From Rickettsiella endosymbiont of Aleochara curtula (lineage in GTDB: Bacteria; Pseudomonadota; Gammaproteobacteria; Diplorickettsiales; Diplorickettsiaceae): 64,000 nucleotides of DNA. The DNA lies in the NCBI RefSeq assembly GCF_964030935.1, contig NZ_OZ034990.1, positions 124,001 to 188,000 on the forward strand. Reading direction: 5' to 3'. Position 1 is the first letter of the stretch; each line of letters starts with the position of its first letter. The notes beneath the pieces were generated by a model, which was given only the letters and a program-made list of their open reading frames with translations, was not told the DNA's origin and searched no databases. The translations under genes were made by a program, and so were the position numbers. This document shows positions 1 to 9,399 of this stretch, in pieces.

Positions 1-1301
1 GTAAAAAACTGGGCGGTTATTTACCCGCGCGTCTTACACGGTCTGATGAAAGTTTAGCAGCGCCGCCATTAAGCAATTTTGATAATATATTACAAGGTTC
101 TAAAGGACGCGAAATCTCTACGACGATGATTTTTGTGGAAATTTTGCGACATCTACTAAAAGATAAAACCTTAGGTCCGCGTATTGTTCCGATAGTACCG
201 GATGAATCACGTACGTTTGGTATGGAAGGATTATTCCGCCAGATCGGTATTTATTCCCCCGTGGGCCAACTTTATGATCCGGTCGACGCGGGTCAATTGA
301 TGTATTACCGTGAAGATAAGAAAGGCCAATTATTGGAAGAAGGAATTAATGAAGGCGGTGCATTTTGTTCATGGATGGCAGCTGCGACTTCTTACAGTAC
401 CAATAATTTAAGCATGATTCCTTTTTACATTTATTATTCGATGTTTGGTTATCAACGCGTAGGCGATTTTGTTTGGGCTGCAGGTGATATGCAAGCGCGA
501 GGATTTGTTTTAGGCGCAACGGCGGGTAGAACAACCTTAGCCGGCGAAGGGTTACAACATCAAGACGGACATAATCTATTATTTTTTTCGGTAGTGCCTA
601 ATTGTGTGGCTTATGATCCGTGTTTTGGTTATGAATTAGCGGTGATTATTCAAGATGGCTTGCGGCGCATGATGCAAGAGCAAGAAAATGTATTTTATTA
701 TCTGACCTTAATGAATGAAAACTATGCGCATCCTGCCTTAAGTGAGGTTAGTAAAGAAGGCATCCTTAAGGGGATGTATTGTTTATCCGAAACTAAACCG
801 AGTAAACGACACGTACAATTATTAGGTTCAGGCACGATATTAAATGAAGTGATAGCCGCTGCGGAATTATTAAAAACAGATTTTGGCGTGACCGCGGATA
901 TTTGGAGTGTGACAAGTTTTTCAGAATTACGTAAACAAGCGTTAAATGTTGAGCGACAAAATTTATTAAATTCTGATAAAACCGAGCAACAAAGTTATGT
1001 GTCACAATGTTTACAGAATCGATTAGGCCCGGTGATTGCAGCCACTGATTATATCCGTTTAAATGCCGACCAAATTCGCGGATTTGTTAAAGCACCTTAT
1101 GTGGTGCTTGGAACTGATGGTTACGGACGTAGCGATACGCGCGAGCAATTACGTCAGTTTTTTGAAGTGAATCGCCATTATGTTGTCATCGCTAGTTTAC
1201 ATGCCTTAATGACGGAAGGTTTAGTGAGTGCGGCCGAGATCGAACAAGCATTTAAAAAGTATGCTATCGATCCTAAAAAACCTAACCCTTTTACCATTTA
1301 A
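1..1301 (+). CDS. aceE: pyruvate dehydrogenase E1 component, 3' part
   Basis: Thiamine-diphosphate-dependent E1 subunit, which decarboxylates pyruvate and acetylates the lipoyl arm of E2. The frame is open from base 3 with no start codon, so the gene begins upstream. About 432 residues are visible of a family length near 890. The visible part starts with the conserved segment KKLGGYLPAR and continues through REISTTMIFV, PIVPDESRTFGME and LAGEGLQHQDGHN, all typical of the homodimeric AceE type. It ends with a normal TAA. aceF and lpdA follow on the same strand, giving the standard aceEF-lpdA order. A palindromic repeat lies between aceE and aceF. Identification is secure; only the N-terminus is missing. 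Confidence 0.97.
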   Translation, partial: KKLGGYLPARLTRSDESLAAPPLSNFDNILQGSKGREISTTMIFVEILRHLLKDKTLGPRIVPIVPDESRTFGMEGLFRQIGIYSPVGQLYDPVDAGQLMYYREDKKGQLLEEGINEGGAFCSWMAAATSYSTNNLSMIPFYIYYSMFGYQRVGDFVWAAGDMQARGFVLGATAGRTTLAGEGLQHQDGHNLLFFSVVPNCVAYDPCFGYELAVIIQDGLRRMMQEQENVFYYLTLMNENYAHPALSEVSKEGILKGMYCLSETKPSKRHVQLLGSGTILNEVIAAAELLKTDFGVTADIWSVTSFSELRKQALNVERQNLLNSDKTEQQSYVSQCLQNRLGPVIAATDYIRLNADQIRGFVKAPYVVLGTDGYGRSDTREQLRQFFEVNRHYVVIASLHALMTEGLVSAAEIEQAFKKYAIDPKKPNPFTI

Positions 1302-1316
1302 TGTTTTTGTGTATGC

Positions 1317-1390
1317 CCGTTATGGCGAGCGAAACGTTAGTGAGCGTGGCCATCCATGGATTGCCACGCTCCTTCGGTGCTCGCAATGAC
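1317..1390. repeat. composite palindromic repeat, copy 1
   Basis: Two hairpin halves in series: a GGCGAGC...GTGGCCATCCA half and a TGGATTGCC...GCTCGCAATGAC half. This copy lies between aceE and aceF, and the aceF Shine-Dalgarno sequence begins four bases after it. Confidence 0.9.
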
Positions 1391-1407
1391 AAAAGAGGAG
1401 AAAACGT

Positions 1408-2721
1408 TTGTCTAGTTTAAAAGAAATCTATGTTCCAGATTTAGGTAATGTGGCCGCGGCGGCTATTATTGAAATCCCCGTTAAAGTGGGCCAAGTTATC
1501 GATGTAGAAGATGCCTTAATTACGTTAGAAAGTGATAAGGCATCGATGGATATTCCTTCGCCTTTAGCCGGAAAGCTGAAAGAATTAAAAGTTAAAGTGG
1601 GTGATAAAGTTTCTAAAGGTGATTTGATTGCTATTTTAGAAACAGAAGAATCTAGTACTTCTGATGAAAAATCACAGACTACTTCTGCTGCTCCAGCCAG
1701 CACAGAAAAAATATCCATCCCAGATGCAAGCACTGCCACGGCTGCGCCAGAATTAACCAAGGTAGAAATTTCTTCTCGGTCAGCAGAATTGAAAGAGGAA
1801 GGTGATGAAGACAATGACGAAGAACAAGAAGATGTCCATGCCGGGCCTGGTGTTCGACGTTTAGCACGAGAGTTTGGACTCGATTTGAATAAAATTAGCG
1901 GTAGCGGACAAAAAGGTCGCATCATTAAGGAAGATTTACAAAAATTTGTTAAAGCACATCTCAGTCAAAGTGCTCATGGCCAAATGGGTTTACCCTCGGC
2001 GCCGGAGATTGATTTTAGCCAATTTGGTAAAACAGAAAAACAGGCTTTATCTCGGATTAAAAAATTAACCGCGCAATATCTACATCGTAATTGGTTGTTG
2101 GTGCCGCACGTCACACAATTTAACGACGCGGATATTACTGAGCTGGAAGTTTTTCGCAAAGCACAAGCAGGGTTTGCTGCTAAGCAAAATATTAAATTAA
2201 CACCATTAGTGTTTATTATGAAGGCGGTGGTAACCAGTTTAAAAGCGTTTCCATCGTTTAATGCTTCTTTGTCGGCTGACGGCGAGGAACTAATCCTGAA
2301 AAAATATTATCATATCGGTATTGCCGTCGATACGCCTGAAGGTTTAGTGGTTCCGGTGATACGCGATGTAGATAAAAAAAGTCTTTTAGAATTAGCGCAA
2401 GAATTGGGAACGGTGAGTCAAAAAGCGCGCGCCAAACAACTGACAGGCGCTGATTTACAAGGCAGCTCGTTTACCATCTCAAGTTTAGGTGGCATCGGCG
2501 GCACGGCATTTACGCCTATCGTGAATGTACCGGATGTCGCTATTTTAGGTGTATCCAAAGCGCAGTTTAAACCCATTTATCAAGACGGTGAGTTCGTTCC
2601 GCGCTTAATGTTACCTTTATCTTTATCGTATGATCACCGTGTCATCGATGGTGCGGAAGGAGCACGTTTTATTATGCATTTGACGGGTTGTTTATCCGAT
2701 ATTCGCCGTTGGTTACTATAG
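1408..2721 (+). CDS. aceF: dihydrolipoamide acetyltransferase (E2 of pyruvate dehydrogenase)
   Basis: E2 core of the pyruvate dehydrogenase complex; transfers the acetyl group from lipoate to CoA. The start is TTG at 1408, preceded by GAGGAG at 1395-1400. Of 437 residues, 1-80 form one lipoyl domain with lipoyl-lysine K44 in ESDKASM. An acidic Ala/Ser-rich linker follows to about 140, then a peripheral subunit-binding domain (about 143-182, GPGVRRLAREFG), then the catalytic domain ending in SYDHRVIDGA with active-site H410 and D414. E. coli AceF has three lipoyl domains and about 630 residues, so this is a short single-lipoyl version, as seen in many other bacteria. Confidence 0.96.
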   Translation: MSSLKEIYVPDLGNVAAAAIIEIPVKVGQVIDVEDALITLESDKASMDIPSPLAGKLKELKVKVGDKVSKGDLIAILETEESSTSDEKSQTTSAAPASTEKISIPDASTATAAPELTKVEISSRSAELKEEGDEDNDEEQEDVHAGPGVRRLAREFGLDLNKISGSGQKGRIIKEDLQKFVKAHLSQSAHGQMGLPSAPEIDFSQFGKTEKQALSRIKKLTAQYLHRNWLLVPHVTQFNDADITELEVFRKAQAGFAAKQNIKLTPLVFIMKAVVTSLKAFPSFNASLSADGEELILKKYYHIGIAVDTPEGLVVPVIRDVDKKSLLELAQELGTVSQKARAKQLTGADLQGSSFTISSLGGIGGTAFTPIVNVPDVAILGVSKAQFKPIYQDGEFVPRLMLPLSLSYDHRVIDGAEGARFIMHLTGCLSDIRRWLL

Positions 2722-2767
2722 GCTCAACGAGTGGTACGTTTATTTATATAAAATTATTGAGGAAACT

Positions 2768-4180
2768 ATGGCTGAATTAGAAATTAAAAAAACCGAAGTA
2801 CTCGTCTTAGGTAGCGGGCCAGGAGGTTATAGTGCAGCGTTTCGCGCCGCCGATCTAGGCAAAAAAGTGATATTAGTAGAAAGAGAATCGACGTTAGGTG
2901 GGGTTTGTTTAAATGTTGGATGTATTCCCTCTAAGGCATTATTACATGCTGCTAAAGTGATAGAAGATGCTAGCGCCATGGCGGAGTTTGGCGTGAGTTT
3001 TGGTAAACCTAAAATTGATATCAAACAGTTACGTACCTGGAAAGACGGTATAGTGAAAAAATTAACCGGCGGCTTATCCATGCTGGCTAAACAACGTAAA
3101 GTTGAATGCATCGTTGGTGAAGGAAAATTTACCGGTAAAAATGAGTTAACGGTTGGCAAACAAAAAATTATTTTCGAGCAAGCGATCATTGCCGTGGGTT
3201 CACAACCGATACGCTTGCCTTTTTTACCGGATGATCCGCGGATTTTCGATTCAACTGGCGCGCTCGAATTAAACGAAGTCAAAGGTAGTCTCTTGGTGCT
3301 AGGTGGTGGCATTATCGGTATGGAAATGGCCACGGTTTATCATGCGCTGGGCAGTGAAATTACTGTAGTAGAAGCGGGTGAAATGATTATTAATGGCGCT
3401 GATAAAGATATAGTCATGCCTCTCTATAAGCGCTTGCAAAAACATTACAAGTTCTTATTAAAAACTAAAGTAACCAAAGTCGAAGCTAAGAAAGATGGAC
3501 TTTGGGTTAGCTTTGCAGGTGAGGGAGATGCTAAACCACAACGATTTGATCGAATTTTGTCTGCTGTAGGGCGTAAACCGAATGGCAAACTCATCGGTGC
3601 TGAAGCGTTAGGTATCAACGTCACCGAACAAGGTTTTATTCCGGTCGATAAACAACTGAGAACCAACATTCCACATATCTTTGCTATCGGTGATGTTATT
3701 GGTAATCCTATGTTGGCACATAAAGCGGTAGCTGAAGGCCGTGTTGCAGCCGAAGTGATCGCGGGTAAAAAACACTTTTTCGAACCGCGTTGCATTCCTT
3801 CTGTGGCTTATACCGATCCGGAAATTGCTTGGGTTGGCTTAACGGAAATTGTTGCTAAAGAAGAAAAAACTCCCTATGGAAAAGCCATTTTTCCATGGAG
3901 AGCTAGTGGCCGCTCTTTAGGGCAAGGGCGCGATGAAGGTCTGACCAAATTGTTATTTGATCCTAAAACCCAGCGTATTTTAGGGGCAGGCATAGTCGGC
4001 CCTAATGCTGGAGAATTGATTGCTGAAATGGCATTAGCTATAGAAATGGGTTGTGAAGCCGAAGATATTGCGTTGACGATACACCCACATCCGACACTCT
4101 CTGAGACGGTGATGTTAGCCAGTGAAATCTTTGAGGGGACGATTACTGATTTGTATATGCCCAAGGAAAAAACAGATTAA
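2768..4180 (+). CDS. lpdA: dihydrolipoamide dehydrogenase (E3)
   Basis: FAD flavoprotein that reoxidises dihydrolipoamide and makes NADH; E3 of the pyruvate and probably 2-oxoglutarate dehydrogenase complexes. The 470 residues match the family length. The FAD-binding GSGPGGYSAA motif lies at 15-24, the redox disulfide C47/C52 in GGVCLNVGCIPSK, the NAD-binding GGGIIGME near 180, and the catalytic H441/E446 pair in HPHPTLSE. The ATG is preceded by GAGGAAACT. It is third in the aceEF-lpdA operon. A repeat begins seven bases after the stop. Confidence 0.97.
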   Translation: MAELEIKKTEVLVLGSGPGGYSAAFRAADLGKKVILVERESTLGGVCLNVGCIPSKALLHAAKVIEDASAMAEFGVSFGKPKIDIKQLRTWKDGIVKKLTGGLSMLAKQRKVECIVGEGKFTGKNELTVGKQKIIFEQAIIAVGSQPIRLPFLPDDPRIFDSTGALELNEVKGSLLVLGGGIIGMEMATVYHALGSEITVVEAGEMIINGADKDIVMPLYKRLQKHYKFLLKTKVTKVEAKKDGLWVSFAGEGDAKPQRFDRILSAVGRKPNGKLIGAEALGINVTEQGFIPVDKQLRTNIPHIFAIGDVIGNPMLAHKAVAEGRVAAEVIAGKKHFFEPRCIPSVAYTDPEIAWVGLTEIVAKEEKTPYGKAIFPWRASGRSLGQGRDEGLTKLLFDPKTQRILGAGIVGPNAGELIAEMALAIEMGCEAEDIALTIHPHPTLSETVMLASEIFEGTITDLYMPKEKTD

Positions 4181-4186
4181 TTTGAG

Positions 4187-4301
4187 TCCTGGATTGCCAC
4201 GCGCCTGCGGCGCTCGCAATGACGATTATTTTACGGTGCTCGCAGTGACGGTTATTTACGTGCTCGCGGTGATGACTAGATTAATGTCATGGCGAGCGCT
4301 T
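4187..4301. repeat. composite palindromic repeat with extra half-units, copy 2
   Basis: Begins TGGATTGCCACGCGCC and contains further degenerate CGGTGCTCGCAGTGACG units of about 30 bases, ending in a GTCATGGCGAGCG half. Located directly downstream of lpdA. Confidence 0.85.
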
Positions 4302-4372
4302 GAAAAAAATAATATATTATTTTTTTATTTGAGTATAAAATGACGGCGCTATTGGTTATTTAAGGAAGAAAA

Positions 4373-4753
4373 ATGCCAAATAATAAAACCAGCTCAGAAA
4401 CATCCACTATTGAAGGCAAATGCCGAGTTTGCTTAATAAGAACCCTTACCGATCCAGACTTACATGACCGCCTGAAAAAACAAGAAAATAATTGGCCAAG
4501 GTACCTATCGCAGTCATTTTCGAGTATTTTTTCCGTTAATACTTCTGCTTCATTAGACAAAGTATTTTTAGATTCTGAGCAAGAGCATACACAGCAAGAA
4601 AGGGAAGAGCAGGTATCGATGCCACCCACTCCTTATCCTACACCTAATTCTTCCAACACTAGCATTCCAAGATTTTATATTTCATCGTCTTCGTCATCTG
4701 AAATTGTTGATATTGATAATGGAGAAACTTCAACCAGGCGCTACACTTTTTAG
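4373..4753 (+). CDS. hypothetical Ser-rich protein
   Basis: Unrecognised 126-residue protein. The ATG at 4373 has a good AAGGAAG Shine-Dalgarno. The N-terminal half (about 15-60) has a CRVC pair and a charged stretch. The C-terminal half is low-complexity, rich in Pro and Ser with a run of six serines, so probably disordered. It has no signal peptide or membrane segment. It begins MPNN like the next gene, and the bases around the two starts are alike, suggesting the 5' ends derive from one another. It sits in an accessory block behind the pdh operon. A role as a secreted host-acting protein is possible but only a guess. Confidence 0.6.
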   Translation: MPNNKTSSETSTIEGKCRVCLIRTLTDPDLHDRLKKQENNWPRYLSQSFSSIFSVNTSASLDKVFLDSEQEHTQQEREEQVSMPPTPYPTPNSSNTSIPRFYISSSSSSEIVDIDNGETSTRRYTF

Positions 4754-4835
4754 TTGGCATTCTTATAAAAGGAATAAACTTTTTGGTGCGTAAATAATAG
4801 CACTGCATTTTAAATGAAATGTTTTAGGGAAAAAA

Positions 4836-5570
4836 ATGCCAAACAATGAAAATAATTACCGCATTCAATTAGAATTCGCCTCTTTTTTAAGAGGTTTACC
4901 AGGTTTCAGAATAACTGGCGAATCAGTAGGTTTTGTCAGCGTGGAGATTAGCCAGGTTCAGCGCTACCACCCGCATTACATCATTGACCAGTTATTTAAG
5001 GAACTAGAAAAAGATTATGTCGATCATGAAGAGCTGATGTGTATTGGCAGGATAATTAGAAAATATTTGCGGTTATTAAAACAAATAGATACGGAGCGCA
5101 CTTATTATACGGTGACGCCGGGGATGATGACGGGACTTTTTATTGTTTTACATCTTGCGCAAGTATTTTTTCCTGACAACACCGGATTAATTTATTGTAG
5201 TTTAGTCGCTGATCTTTATGCCTTAGGTTTTTGGATATTTTCAGTTTGGTCATTGAGCCAACATGAACAAAACTTAACTGTTCTAGAAGATAAGCTCAAG
5301 GAAAAAATAAGCTTTCTGAGATCACTTTCTTCAAGTTTACCGCTCATGGTTGAAAATTTTTATGGATCTGCTGAGTCCATACCTCCTCCTTATGAGAATG
5401 TACTAGAGGATGTATTATTGGAAGATTCGATGAGTGATGTTGAAAGATATGCAATGCCGACTGTATTTCCGCGTGTTTCGAGTTTTTTTTATCCTACGCT
5501 TAATAACGACGATTGCAATGATAGTAATAATGACACTGATCCAAGAGAAAAAAGATGTTATTCTATTTAA
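4836..5570 (+). CDS. hypothetical two-TM protein with PPPY motif tail
   Basis: Unrecognised 244-residue protein. It has an N-terminal domain (about 5-75), a hydrophobic pair of helices (about 93-145, TVTPGMMTGLFIVLHL onwards), a short coiled stretch (150-170) and an acidic, probably disordered tail. The tail carries PPPYENV, a PPxY motif at residues 183-186. The N-terminal segment YRIQLEFASFLRGLPGFRIT aligns with YRIKSQFSSVLKGLNGLYIT in the protein starting at 5783, so the two are related. The ATG follows TTTTAGGGAAAAAA. PPxY motifs bind WW domains in eukaryotes, and the organism has a type IVB secretion system, so a host-membrane effector is a reasonable hypothesis. Confidence 0.72.
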   Translation: MPNNENNYRIQLEFASFLRGLPGFRITGESVGFVSVEISQVQRYHPHYIIDQLFKELEKDYVDHEELMCIGRIIRKYLRLLKQIDTERTYYTVTPGMMTGLFIVLHLAQVFFPDNTGLIYCSLVADLYALGFWIFSVWSLSQHEQNLTVLEDKLKEKISFLRSLSSSLPLMVENFYGSAESIPPPYENVLEDVLLEDSMSDVERYAMPTVFPRVSSFFYPTLNNDDCNDSNNDTDPREKRCYSI

Positions 5571-5620
5571 CAGGAATTTCGAAAGTGGCGGAAATCTTCA
5601 TTCCAAGCATGTAAAATAAT

Positions 5621-5734
5621 TGTCATTGCGAGTGGGTAGAATAGATCGTCAGCGAGTGGGTAGAATATAGACCGTCATTGCGAGCACACAGAATATTGAC
5701 GTCATTGCGAGCGCGCGAGCGCGCGGCAATCTAA
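5621..5734. repeat. palindromic repeat array, copy 3
   Basis: Several partial GTCATTGCGAG units separated by TAGAATAT-type linkers, ending in a full GCGAGCGCGC...GCGCGGCAATC hairpin. Separates the two related membrane-protein genes. Confidence 0.85.
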
Positions 5735-5782
5735 TATTTAATTAAAGAATGGATTTGCTCCATTCATAGGCGAGGAGTAAGC

Positions 5783-6634
5783 ATGAAAACTTATCGTATA
5801 AAAAGTCAATTTTCATCTGTTTTAAAAGGATTGAATGGACTGTATATAACCCGAATCGAATCTAGGCTTTACGTGAATATCAATGTGTTTGATAATCAAG
5901 CCCATAATTTTTGTGCACCCCACAGACTGACGGGCTTACCTGAGAGTAGTAATAAGCAATTAGTTCATGATTTTTTAAAGCAAATGCAATTGAATAAAAT
6001 TAAGCCTGAAGAGGTTGGTACACTGAGAGAGTATCTGCAATGTGCCGAAAAAAAGGATAAAAATAATGAAATAAAATCTGAGATAAAGGCAGCGTTTAAG
6101 GAAATTTTTTTTGGCTTATTGTTTATTGCAGGGGGTGGTGTCGGCGGTTTGGCGTTGATGGTTGTTCTTATGGGCATGTTTCCAGGTGTTGCCAGTTGGA
6201 TATCTTTACTTATTATTCCGGTTGTGGCTGCTGCGGCTTATGGAGTTATAAATGCAGTGATAGGTTGCTTAAAGTTGGGAATAGGAATTTTCTCATTTTG
6301 TTTTAGACAAAAAAATGTTGACCAGCTGCCAGTAGTAGAAAATAAATTAAATAACTTATTGTTTCAAGCTAACCAACCACCCGCTTACCACGAGGTGATG
6401 AAAAATAACGCGTTATTCCCTACTGCGCCGGCATATTCAGAACTTCCTACTTATCAACAAGCAATCGAGAATAGAGAGACAACTTCTACAAGGAAAGTAA
6501 CACCACCCATAGATATCCGTGTACTGGTTTTGTCACAGCATTCGTCCTGTTTCCCCTCCCGACGTTCTAATACGGCAACTGATATCAATGAGTCTATGGA
6601 TAGCAGGGTTTTTCGTAATTTTATGCGAACTTAA
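5783..6634 (+). CDS. hypothetical membrane protein with PPAY, PTAP and LPTY motifs
   Basis: Unrecognised 283-residue protein related to the 4836 gene product by its N-terminal domain. Order: N-terminal domain to about 75, charged linker, strongly hydrophobic Gly/Ala-rich pair of segments (about 108-170), then a Pro-rich cytosol-type tail. The tail contains PPAY at 199-202, PTAP at 213-216 and LPTY at 221-224. PPxY/LPxY are WW-domain ligands, and PTAP is the Tsg101/ESCRT-I ligand of viral late domains. The ATG at 5783 follows GGCGAGGAGTAAGC. It converges on recG, with 10 bases between the stops. Candidate secreted host-membrane protein, by inference only. Confidence 0.75.
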   Translation: MKTYRIKSQFSSVLKGLNGLYITRIESRLYVNINVFDNQAHNFCAPHRLTGLPESSNKQLVHDFLKQMQLNKIKPEEVGTLREYLQCAEKKDKNNEIKSEIKAAFKEIFFGLLFIAGGGVGGLALMVVLMGMFPGVASWISLLIIPVVAAAAYGVINAVIGCLKLGIGIFSFCFRQKNVDQLPVVENKLNNLLFQANQPPAYHEVMKNNALFPTAPAYSELPTYQQAIENRETTSTRKVTPPIDIRVLVLSQHSSCFPSRRSNTATDINESMDSRVFRNFMRT

Positions 6635-6644
6635 GACAATCAGT

Positions 6645-8804
6645 CTAAACCTTGCTATAACTGCCATCATTGTTCTGTGCCCAACGTTGAATAATAGGCT
6701 CGATCAAATAAGGATATTCTGCATGCAGCGTGCTGCTAAGATTTAAGACATGCGGAATTAAATCATGATCGCGTTTAAGATCGGCAATACGTAATTGTTT
6801 CCAGCCAGTTTGGCGCAGGCCCCAAATTTCACCAGGACCGCGTAATTCTAAATCGCGTTGCGCGATCATAAAGCCATCATTACTATTGCGCATAATGCCT
6901 AAGCGCTCTTTGGCCAGGGGCGATAAAGTTTGATAGAGCAAGATACAAAAACCTTTGGTCTCACTTCGACCTACGCGACCGCGTAATTGATGAAGTTGCG
7001 CTAAACCTAAACGCTCGGCGTTTTCTATCACAATTAAATTAGCGCTACTCACATCGACACCGACTTCGATGACCGAAGTGGCCACTAATAAATCTATTTC
7101 ACCATTTTTAAAGTTACGCATAATACGTTCTTTTTCTGCGCTAGGCAGTCTTCCGTGTATCAATCCCAAGCGTAGATCCGTTAAATCGGCTTTTAAAGTT
7201 TTAAAAGTCGTTTCAGCGGCTTGATAATGTTGTAAGTCCGATTCTTCTATGAGTGGACATACCCAATAGACTTGTTTTTGTTGTGTACACGTGGCACGTA
7301 CCCTTTCTATGACTTGTGAACGACGATGATCAGAAAGAACAATAGTATGTACTGGCAGACGGCCGGGGGGTAATTCATCCAGGAAAGAAATATCTAAGTC
7401 AGTAAAACTGGTCATGGCCAAGGTTCGAGGAATCGGAGTGGCGGTCATAAAAAGTTGATGAGCCTGTAATTTTTCTTGCTGGCCTTTTTTCCATAATGCT
7501 AAACGCTGTTGCACACCAAACCGATGTTGTTCATCGACGATGATGAAACCTAAATTGGCAAAATGCACACCTTCTTGAAAAAGAGCGTGCGTGCCGATAG
7601 CAATATGTGCCTTACCGGTTTTTATTTCAGCCAATGTCTGTTGTTTAGCTTTGCCTTGCAAGCCTGCGTTCAAACAAACCACATGAAAGCCTAAGGGCGT
7701 TAACCAGCGATAAAAATGTTGGTAATGTTGTTCACTTAACAGCTCGGTGGGAGCCATTAATGCGACCTGATAACGATTAGCAATAGCAAGTAATGCAGCA
7801 AAGGCGGCGACGACAGTTTTACCGGAACCGACATCTCCCTGTAATAAACGTTGCATGGGAATGATGGCTTGCATATCCCGATTAATTTCTTTGATAACGC
7901 GTTTTTGTGCTTGGGTTAATTGAAAAGGTAAGGCCGTCAAAAAACGTTTAATTAAAGCAGGATCGGATTTTAAGCGGGGTGCTGTTTCTGCAGCACGTTT
8001 TCTTTTCATTTGTTGCACGCTGAGTGAATGCGCAAGCAACTCCTCTAACGCTAAACGTTGCTGAGTGATATGTTTGCCACTGGCTAACTCTTCTAAAGGT
8101 GCATCAGCAGGAGGGCGATGGATGTAGTATAAAGCTTCCAAAAGCGAAGGTAATTTTATGCGTTTTAATAAATCTTCAGGTAAATATTCAGGAAAATAAT
8201 GTTGTTGTTTCTTAATTAGTTTAGTTTCAGCGCGTGTGAATAATAAATGAAATACCTGAGAGATAAGTTTATGCCAAAGTCGCTGTGACATGCCGGGGGT
8301 GCTGGGATAAACACCGGTTAGATAATTTGGTAAAATAAGCGGGCTATTACCGCGTAAAAATTCATAGTCAGGGTGGAGCATTTCACATTCAAAAAATCTA
8401 TTTTTTTTGGCACGTACTTCACCAAAGCAAAGTAAGCGTAGCCCTTTTTTGAACTGATGAAATTGTTTAGGTTTGAAATGAAAAAAGCGTAGGTTAATAC
8501 TACCGGTTTCATCGCTGAGTTTACAAGAAAAGCTTTTTCGGCTTTTAATCGCATGACAATCTTCATGTATAACGCCCGCAATCAATGCATGAGTACCACA
8601 GCGTGCGTCTTGGATAGCAGTAAGTTGCGTTCTATTTTCGTAACGCAAGGGTAAATGTAGGAGCAGATCTTGTAAGTTCAGTATTCCACATTTGCTGAGA
8701 TAATGGCTAATTTTTGGACCAACGCCTAGCAGTTGTGTGCAGCTGATTTCAGACAAGATCATTTTGTGAGCAGCATTCGGGTTTTTCAAGCCTAGGTTTT
8801 GCAT
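6645..8804 (-). CDS. recG: ATP-dependent DNA helicase RecG
   Basis: Branch-migration helicase that remodels stalled forks and Holliday junctions. The 719 residues carry an N-terminal helix-hairpin/OB wedge region (LLGVGPKISHYLSKCGI, then LPLRYENRT). Walker A GDVGSGKT is at about 323-330, the DEQHRFG box near 423, and TATPIPRTLAM, LRGRVGRSE and LRGPGEIWG follow. The ATG at 8804 has GAGATGG upstream. An in-frame ATG 14 codons later (MILSEIS) is an alternative start that would give a length nearer the E. coli protein. No neighbouring gene is co-oriented. Confidence 0.96.
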   Translation of the reverse strand: MQNLGLKNPNAAHKMILSEISCTQLLGVGPKISHYLSKCGILNLQDLLLHLPLRYENRTQLTAIQDARCGTHALIAGVIHEDCHAIKSRKSFSCKLSDETGSINLRFFHFKPKQFHQFKKGLRLLCFGEVRAKKNRFFECEMLHPDYEFLRGNSPLILPNYLTGVYPSTPGMSQRLWHKLISQVFHLLFTRAETKLIKKQQHYFPEYLPEDLLKRIKLPSLLEALYYIHRPPADAPLEELASGKHITQQRLALEELLAHSLSVQQMKRKRAAETAPRLKSDPALIKRFLTALPFQLTQAQKRVIKEINRDMQAIIPMQRLLQGDVGSGKTVVAAFAALLAIANRYQVALMAPTELLSEQHYQHFYRWLTPLGFHVVCLNAGLQGKAKQQTLAEIKTGKAHIAIGTHALFQEGVHFANLGFIIVDEQHRFGVQQRLALWKKGQQEKLQAHQLFMTATPIPRTLAMTSFTDLDISFLDELPPGRLPVHTIVLSDHRRSQVIERVRATCTQQKQVYWVCPLIEESDLQHYQAAETTFKTLKADLTDLRLGLIHGRLPSAEKERIMRNFKNGEIDLLVATSVIEVGVDVSSANLIVIENAERLGLAQLHQLRGRVGRSETKGFCILLYQTLSPLAKERLGIMRNSNDGFMIAQRDLELRGPGEIWGLRQTGWKQLRIADLKRDHDLIPHVLNLSSTLHAEYPYLIEPIIQRWAQNNDGSYSKV

Positions 8805-8954
8805 AATACCATCTCAATGCGAGCGAATATTTAAAACAAATAAAAAATGCATAAGCCCCAGCTTAGCAAACTTAAGTACAGAAAGACTAGCAAAGTCCGC
8901 TAGGATATGCTCCAATATGCGGCATATTGTTGTTTGAAAAAGAGGCCGTTTTTT

Positions 8955-9386
8955 ATGGATTCGGAAAAAATTAATCAGCTTATAAAACTCCTGAATGAGC
9001 ATGGTTTAACTGAAATTGAATTTTCTGAAGGGGATCAATCGATACGCATTAAGCGACAGTTATCACCCGCTACCCATACGACACTTTTACAGCCTAGTCC
9101 CTCAAATGCGATTATGCCAACTCAATCAGTTTCTCCAGAAGCTGAAGTAAGTGGTCATAAAGTACGTTCACCGATGGTTGGAACGGTTTATCTAGCACCT
9201 AAGCCGGATGCAGAGCATTTTGTGAAAGTAAATCAGACAGTTAAATTAGGTGATGTGTTGTGCATCGTCGAAGCCATGAAAATGCTGAATCAGATTGAAG
9301 CCGATAAAGCGGGCGTGATTAAAGCGAGATTGGTAGAAAATGGTATGCCGGTAGAATATAATCAACCCTTATTCATAATAGAATAG
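8955..9386 (+). CDS. accB: biotin carboxyl carrier protein of acetyl-CoA carboxylase
   Basis: Carries the biotin that moves CO2 from AccC to the carboxyltransferase in the first step of fatty acid synthesis. I place the start at ATG 8955 ([11 protein letters not shown]), with GAGG ten bases upstream. The frame is open further upstream to an ATG at 8907, but those residues are unlike the family. The protein has 143 residues: an N-terminal helical region, a Pro/Ser/Thr-rich linker at 35-60 and a biotinyl domain with K109 in EAMKMLN. accC follows after a 264-base gap filled by repeats. Confidence 0.95.
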   Translation: MDSEKINQLIKLLNEHGLTEIEFSEGDQSIRIKRQLSPATHTTLLQPSPSNAIMPTQSVSPEAEVSGHKVRSPMVGTVYLAPKPDAEHFVKVNQTVKLGDVLCIVEAMKMLNQIEADKAGVIKARLVENGMPVEYNQPLFIIE

Positions 9387-9399
9387 TATAAAAAACATC

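Noticed and set aside
4122-4343. 73-codon frame overlapping the lpdA end
   Set aside because: Out of frame with lpdA and extends through a repeat.
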